Source: Pithys albifrons albifrons
Lineage: Eukaryota; Chordata; Aves; Passeriformes; Thamnophilidae
Reading direction: 5' to 3'
Length of the DNA stretch: 64,000 bases
Assembly: GCF_047495875.1 (NCBI RefSeq)
Contig: NC_092474.1
Coordinates: 14,924,200-14,988,199, forward strand
The first letter of the stretch is position 1. Each line of letters begins with the position of its first letter. The notes below the pieces were generated by a model that searched no databases, was not told the origin of the DNA, and worked only from the letters and a program-made list of their open reading frames with translations. The position numbers were made by a program, and so were the translations under genes. Positions 58,171 through 64,000 of this stretch are shown one piece after another.

Positions 58171-61100
58171 CCTGGGTTGAGGGAGGTAATGGTCAAGTAC
58201 CTTGTGATCCTGCAGGCTCCTCTGAAGGAAGAGCTTGACAACTTCTTGTCTCTATTTCAAGACAGACCCTGATCTCTGCAGGCAGATGCACATGAAGTAA
58301 TGTCTGTACTACTGAGAAAGGAGCGTCATACAGGAGTGTCATTGCAAAGGGCATCCATATAACCTTGACACCTATCCAAGGTGAAGGCATTCACTCACAT
58401 GGCCCCAGAAGAGTGAACAGGAGACATTTGAGGAAAAGGACCAGTTAATCTTAAAACCCAGCAATGGTTTTTGGTAGAGCTATTTATGGGTCCTGAAATA
58501 ACAGATAAAACATTATTCCAGGTAATCTCCTATATATATTCTTTCCATTGTCAAAATAAAGGCCCATTTTTCAAGAGGAGGTGCTTAATGCGAAGGAAAG
58601 AAGGACACTGGTTGCAAAGTACTTTCAGTCAAAGAAGGAAAGACCCATCCCCAGTGAGGGCAAACACTCATGTCACTCCTCTTGAACATCTTCATCAATT
58701 TCATAGGCAATGTTCAGTGCACTTGTGAAGTCCCAGAATCTCCTTGAACACTAGAGAGACTCTTTGTCATTGTTCTCAAGAGCTGGAATAATTCAGGTTT
58801 GGGAAGATGGTCTCCAACTAGAGCTCAGCAAAACATGCTGTCTGGACTTCTCTCTGAATTTCACCCCCTTGCAAACTTTCCACTGAGTAGAAATCAATTT
58901 TTCCTGTTAGTTCTCAGCAGCTCCTGTCAACAAGGTGCTTTCAGCCCAGCCTCAGAGAAGCTGTTCCCAAGTACTCCAACATCCTGGGTTCTTTGTCTCA
59001 GAAACAAAGGAAAGTGCAGTTATGTTGACATGTTTTCGCTAATATTGTCTGCACTGATTATTTACAGTTTTTAACCTTTTCTTCTTCTCCATGTCTAATT
59101 TTCCCATCCAATAACTCTTCAAGGTCTTTCTCATTGTTGCTGTTCTCTAAGACACGTGTTGTTCCAAGCCACCTTTTCCCAGGAACAGGAGTTTTGCAGT
59201 TCTTGTTAGCTCATCTCCACAAACATAAGGGAACAGTAAAGGAGCCCCAAAAACCCAGAGAGAGTGAACACAGCACCCTCCCCCAGCTCCTCCCAGGCAC
59301 AGCAGAGAACAGCCCTCAGCCTGACAGTCCTTCAGGATCATGGTCCATCACCTCATTGTGCAGGTGGGAGCAGCTCTACAGACAGAGCCACAGGCTGAGA
59401 AGGGCTCTTGCCTAAGGGCATGGGATGCGCTATGTGATTCCAGAAAGGGTTTTTGGGGATTGCACAAGACATTGTGGGATATTTCATGGAGGAACAAAAG
59501 ACAAGGAATAGGAGGCAGTGCATGAGTCCTCAGTGCCCACCACATCCTTGTGTGTGAAGGCATCTGAGAAAGGGGAGCAAGGGTTTGGGTTTCAGGAGCT
59601 TTATTTCTTGTTATTAGAAACTGCAGAGACCTGGGGTCTAGGGACAGCTGCTGCAAGAATCCATATAGGCTGTTTACATATGTTTACATACATGTAAATT
59701 TCCCACTATTAGTCTCTCATCCTAATCAGACTCACTGCCTGGATCTGGGAACAAGAAACTGCAGCCGCTTCACCTCTGTTGGGCTATTGGATAGAGAAAC
59801 TCTTAACAAATGCAACCTTGTTTCTGCAAGCAAATGCCTTTCCTTGTTGGTCTTTGCTGTTTCTCCCATTACAGGATGCAGGTACGATGTACTGCTCTTC
59901 CTGGCTCGCCTGGTTTGTATCTGCTGTCTCTCCCTATGCTGCAGTTTTGGATTCAATGTTTTGGGGAGTCCAGTCTCCAAGTTTGTGCTGGTGTCATTGT
60001 GCCTGTTTAGGTTGTGATGTGATACTAACAGAGAAGAGTTATTCCAATATACCACTGGCACATGGGAATAAACCAGTATATCACCCCATTTTTACTGCTC
60101 TGCTGTGCTACAGAACATGCAAGACTCGATACTACACACAGGATAGAGAATGCTCCCAGAGAATTTGGGCAGAGGAGGAAAGCCTGTTCAGCTATGTGAG
60201 CCAGCCATACTGTGTCATTTGTGTCACCTCCAGGCCAAAGAGCAGTTTCTGGTCTGTTTTATTTATTGGCACAGGCAAAAACCTGCAAGAACCTGTCCCA
60301 GTCTTTTTGCTCTACCATCTTGGGAGTTATTTCAGGTGATATTCGTGATAATAAAGGTTCATTTTTCAGCTTATAATAAGGCAAAATTATCCACACACAC
60401 ATATTTCACACCTCCATAGCCTGAAAGTCCATCAGTTATTTCCTTTACCTTCTCCAAAACCCATTCACTCAGCCATTTCCTCTGTGCATTTCCCCAGAAT
60501 CTGCAAACTTGTGTTTCCAACAAATTACTTTGTAAAGTTGCTGTCATTTCTCTGTTCTCTGGACTTATTCCACCTTCCCATTACAGAAAAAGTTGCAAGA
60601 ACAGCAGCTGCTTCATCCTGCTGAAGCCATCATTAACTTCATCCACCTCTCACTTGATCAAGGATCCATTTCCCTCATAGCTTTTTTCTCTTCCCATGGT
60701 TTCACAAACACTTCGTATCTCCACTCTACAATTCTCTAGTCATGCTTTTACTGTTACAAGAGGCCATTCTCAGCTACATTTATGCAGCACATTAGCTGAG
60801 GTCTCCAATCTGGTTGACTTTGGTTTTCATATTCAGAGGATCTTTCTACTCCTTTCATTGGACACCCAGTTTTTCCTTCTTTACTGTGCTGTTTTCCCCC
60901 CAGCTTATGATCTGCTAAGCTTGGCACAGCCCCAAGGGGATCCTTTGACTTGTACCAAGCATAAATGTGCTTGACTCAACACACACATTCCTCTTTTTCC
61001 TGACAACATGTGTCTCTCACTACACTGTGCTCAAACCATTGCCTTTTGGATTTCCCCTGACCCCTCACAGAACTCCCTCACTAAGCCTGAATTCAAGCAG

Positions 61101-63017
61101 TTGCACTAATATCACTGGGCTAGAACTGAGAATTCCTGCTATCCCAAGGCCATTGCTCCTCCACAGGAGCAATCAGTAGCTTTCAAGGGACTCCTCCTTG
61201 AGGTGAGATCTGCAGATGCTGACATGTACCAGAGAGTACTCTGAACATGCAGTTCTGGCTCTTTTTTCTTAAATTATGTCCTGTTCTCTGAAAATACTAA
61301 AAACCATTCTGCTGTGTTAATCCTTGGCATTAGAGATGAGATAGTAACAGGTGGATACAAAGTGGACAAGACTTGAAATCTTGTCAGAGAACATCCTTCT
61401 CATTTTCCCAAGTCTCAGTGATGTCCTGCAGTGAATCAAAGCTGTTCATTTGGTGTGAGCAAGCTTTTATGATTCCTTAGCTATGTAAGTTGTTTATATA
61501 CCCTTTTTATTCTCAAACTTGATGAATTTATCTACTGAATGTAACAATCTAGAACTGAGGCACAGCCTTCCTTTGTAGTGGGGAGACAGAAAGAAATGTG
61601 TTTCTCATTCTAAAAGAGATCTTTAATATCAAATGAAACATGTCCTGCCAGAACTCCAGGCAACCAGTTCATTTGCAGACACTGTAAGAGTCTAAAGTTA
61701 AGTGAGATAAGCCCAGTCTGACATTTCTCACCCTCAGCTACGCCCAGTGCCCACAGAAAGTGTCAGAGAGAGGACATTTCCACCCCACACCTGATCTGTG
61801 CCCCGCCACGGTCTCTGGTGTAGAAGGTGTTCGGTTTTGGAGTTTATTTCCATACTCTGCCCCCTGGTCTTGTATAGCAGAGCCTCCTCCTGAATAGACT
61901 TGGGGTTCAACCTGATGTGGTTAATCAGCCCCTTCTGCACTTGGTTTGTGGCCTACAGACTCTTCCATCATCTCCCAGCCTTCACCACCAATTATGTATC
62001 TTGCATTTTTTTGCATTAGTTGCTTGCTCTGTGATGGCACATGGGAACCAGGGTTATGTAGTAATTATGGCACCTTAACCAAAGTTCTCTGCGTTCACAG
62101 ATGTGAAGGGGTGGGACATACCATCCTCATCCTCCCTGCCATCACTCCTCTGGACTGGATAAGCTCCCTTAGATGTGTCTGGAGAGTTCCAGCACAGCAC
62201 TGAAGTGGCAGCAGCCTCAGGGGTCACCCACAGCATGTGACGAGGGGCATTGTGGAGACCAGGTGAGCTGCCAACAAGCACAACCCTGGACAGCAATGAC
62301 AGCAAATGCTGGTGCTGGTGCTGGATGTCTGCTCTGCTCTGCTGCCCTCACTGTAAAGAATCTCATTGCTTGAGCAGAGGTTGCTGGGAGCTCCATGTCC
62401 TGCTTTGACAAAGTATTTCCCTAATCAAAAGCTGCTGACCTCTGGTCAGGGTCACCAGGAAAGGAAAAAGCCAGGAGGCCCATTAGCACACAAGCCAATA
62501 TCCCATCTCTGAGAAACCAGAGAGCCAAGTACCAGGATCACCTTGCTCTACAGCCTTTGTAGCTTCACTGTGTGACAATCTCATGCACAAGTATCTGTAG
62601 AATCTTCCAGGTTTCATTCAATACGCACTTCAATCACACCCCAGATCTCGGGTTTTAAGGTGGTTGATTTAAGGTGGCTGCCCTGACAATACCTACCTGA
62701 TTGAATGGGTGGTTCTCAGTTTAGGAGAGATGAGGCATCACATAGGCACAGTCTCACTCATTGCACAGGATCTGCTATCCCCAGTAGAAGCTGCAATGCA
62801 AGGCATCACCTCAACTGGGGGTAGCAAGGCAGAGCCCTGTGTCACCCACAGTGGATTAGTCAATCCAACACAGACTTGTCTATGCCCAGGACAGGGTTCT
62901 TCCATCCCTGCTCCAGCAGTGCATCCATCTCTCCTGGCACACTGTGCACACTGACATCAGTGACACCACTGGAACCACACTTCAGTTCTTGCTTTGGTAG
63001 AGCAGCAGAGACTATAA
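58171..63017. other. 4.8 kb of unique sequence, no gene supported
   Basis: No interspersed repeat was recognised. The longest frame is 186 codons (plus, 59779-60339). It is Cys- and aromatic-rich, lacks a recognisable domain, and has three shorter frames running beside it in another phase. TGTTTACATA occurs twice in tandem at 59671-59690. 61.45-61.62 kb is AT-rich. Confidence 0.4.
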
Positions 63018-63653
63018 GGTGTTGTGCTGGTTTAAAGGTGAACCAGCAGGGGAAATGAACTCACCACGAGAGAGATTATAAGTCAAACCTAAAATTTAAT
63101 AATAATATTACAATAACAACACTGATACACAAGGGAAATTGCTTTCAACTCACAATACCCCAGCAGTATAACCCAGTGTCCTGGGGCACAAACCCAAGGG
63201 GGTTTGTTTGCCCTTGTGCTGAGACCCCTGTGGTTCCCCCAAGTCCAGAGCAAAAGGAAAAGAAAAACCTGTTGGTGCAGGCGAGGGCTGTGGTCTGGGC
63301 AAGAGCGGTGATCTCCTCCTGTCAAGGTCCTGCTGCTGCTCTGGATCCGACGAGAAGTTCCTGAGGTCTTCTTACCCACCACTTATGTACCCTCAGGGAG
63401 CACCCAGTCCCTCCCCCTGGGCGGGGACTCACACAATGGGTGATTAACTCTGGGAGCCAGGGGGTGTTGAGCTGTTGATGGCCCATTGGCAGCTCCGCCC
63501 CCTCAGGCTGGGTGTGAAGTGATAATGGCTCCCTGGGCAGCTGCTGCTCATGGCCCATTGTCCTTGGGGAATGAATAGAGGGGGTAGAATACACAGCTTT
63601 GATCACCCCCACACAGGGTTAGCTGGTCCCTCCTGCTGAACTAGGACAGGTGT
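63018..63653 (-). mobile_element. Solo LTR of an endogenous retrovirus (626 bp), with 5-bp TSD
   Basis: The LTR occupies 63023-63648. The plus strand runs from TGTGCTGGTTTAAAGG to CTGCTGAACTAGGACA, so the minus-strand element starts TGTCCTAGTTCAGCAG and ends CCTTTAAACCAGCACA. A perfect GGTGT duplication lies at 63018-63022 and 63649-63653. On the minus strand U3 contains a GC box (plus 63491-63501, CTCCGCCCCCT), CCAAT-type sites (plus 63482-63490) and a weak TATA (GTACATAAG, plus 63382-63390). An ATTAAA polyadenylation variant lies near plus 63098. No proviral interior is present. The ends match a songbird LTR type I know, but the name would need a database. Confidence 0.88.
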
Positions 63654-64000
63654 TTGTCAAAGAGCTCTGGTCTGCAGCTGGGCAGGTGCCACTCTCAGGT
63701 AACTGCACTGATGTGCTCAACCTTGACAGTCATTTGATGATGTCCTGGCTGAAGGGTGAGGCAAGATGGAGAACCAAGACATGGATGAAACACTTCTTGT
63801 TGGGAGAATTTCACAGAAAAGTTGTACAGTACAGGATCCTGCAGGTGGGAGAAATCTGCAACCTTTGCTTAGGAGGCAGAGCTGTATCTCAGGAACATGT
63901 TAATCCAGCTGCCAAGGAATGTCTGACATCAACTAAGTGCTTTGAGTCAGGATAATCAACCCATTGCTTGCTTGCGTAGTTGGCTCTTGTCCTAGTACTC
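63654..64000. other. Unique sequence at the window edge
   Basis: No repeat was recognised. A 101-codon plus-strand frame (63650-63955) begins inside the target duplication of the LTR and has no recognisable domain, so it is not called. Confidence 0.4.

Noticed and set aside
59779..60339. 186-codon frame, the longest outside repeats
   Set aside because: It has no domain, no signal peptide and no consistent exon borders, and parallel frames run in a second phase. The length is within chance for 64 kb at this base composition.
62300..62345. Short GCTGGT/GCTCT iterations
   Set aside because: There are only three to four units and they are imperfect, too short to call a microsatellite.
1..64000. 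CRISPR array, bacterial operons, rRNA genes
   Set aside because: There are no evenly spaced direct repeats with unique spacers, no prokaryotic gene density and no rRNA blocks. The repeat content is clearly avian.

Overview
The window looks like intergenic or intronic DNA from a songbird (oscine passerine). The evidence is the repeat content. There are about 26 fragments of CR1 LINEs, recognised by their conserved 3' ends and octamer-like tails (ATTCTRTG repeats). There is one short retroposon with a tRNA-Ile head and a CR1 tail, which is the layout of the zebra-finch family TguSINE1. There are also four or five endogenous-retrovirus LTRs without internal regions. I found no exon of a protein gene that I can defend, no functional tRNA or rRNA gene, and no CRISPR array. 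The longest open frames are antisense or sense reads through CR1, reads through a CCTT microsatellite, or isolated frames of a length expected by chance.

Layout. 1-9.3 kb: mostly unique DNA with a small CR1 end at 0.2 kb, a (CA)22 array at 1.73 kb, a solo LTR at 3,160-3,784 with a perfect 5-bp target duplication, and an ancient CR1/L3-like remnant near 5.8 kb. Repeat-free AT-rich stretches around 6.6 and 7.8 kb look like candidate conserved non-coding elements. 9.3-21.6 kb: a CR1-dense block. It contains a CR1 split at 13,334 by a 355-bp solo LTR with a near-perfect 6-bp target duplication, and three copies of one CR1 subfamily at 14.05, 18.07 and 19.37 kb. 21.6-28 kb: mostly unique, with a 146-bp-period partial duplication and two CR1 copies. 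28.2-33.3 kb: a reverse-strand LTR, two back-to-back CR1 copies, and the longest CR1 of the window (32.25-33.31 kb), whose reverse-transcriptase fragment is broken into three frames. 33.3-53 kb: largely unique sequence with scattered CR1 ends. 53.1-56.5 kb: the most distinctive structure, an inverted repeat with arms of roughly 0.43 kb of homologous sequence and a spacer of about 2.4 kb. The spacer carries a 311-bp uninterrupted pyrimidine tract. One arm contains the tRNA-Ile/CR1 SINE and the other is an empty site. 56.5-64 kb: one CR1, unique DNA, and a 626-bp reverse-strand solo LTR with a perfect 5-bp target duplication.

There is no operon-like or pathway-level organisation to describe. 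What the sequence supports is a relative history: ancient CR1 first, then younger CR1 subfamilies, then LTR insertion into a CR1, and an inverted duplication that was later (or in one copy only) hit by a SINE. All repeat family names come from recognising sequence patterns from memory, not from a database search.
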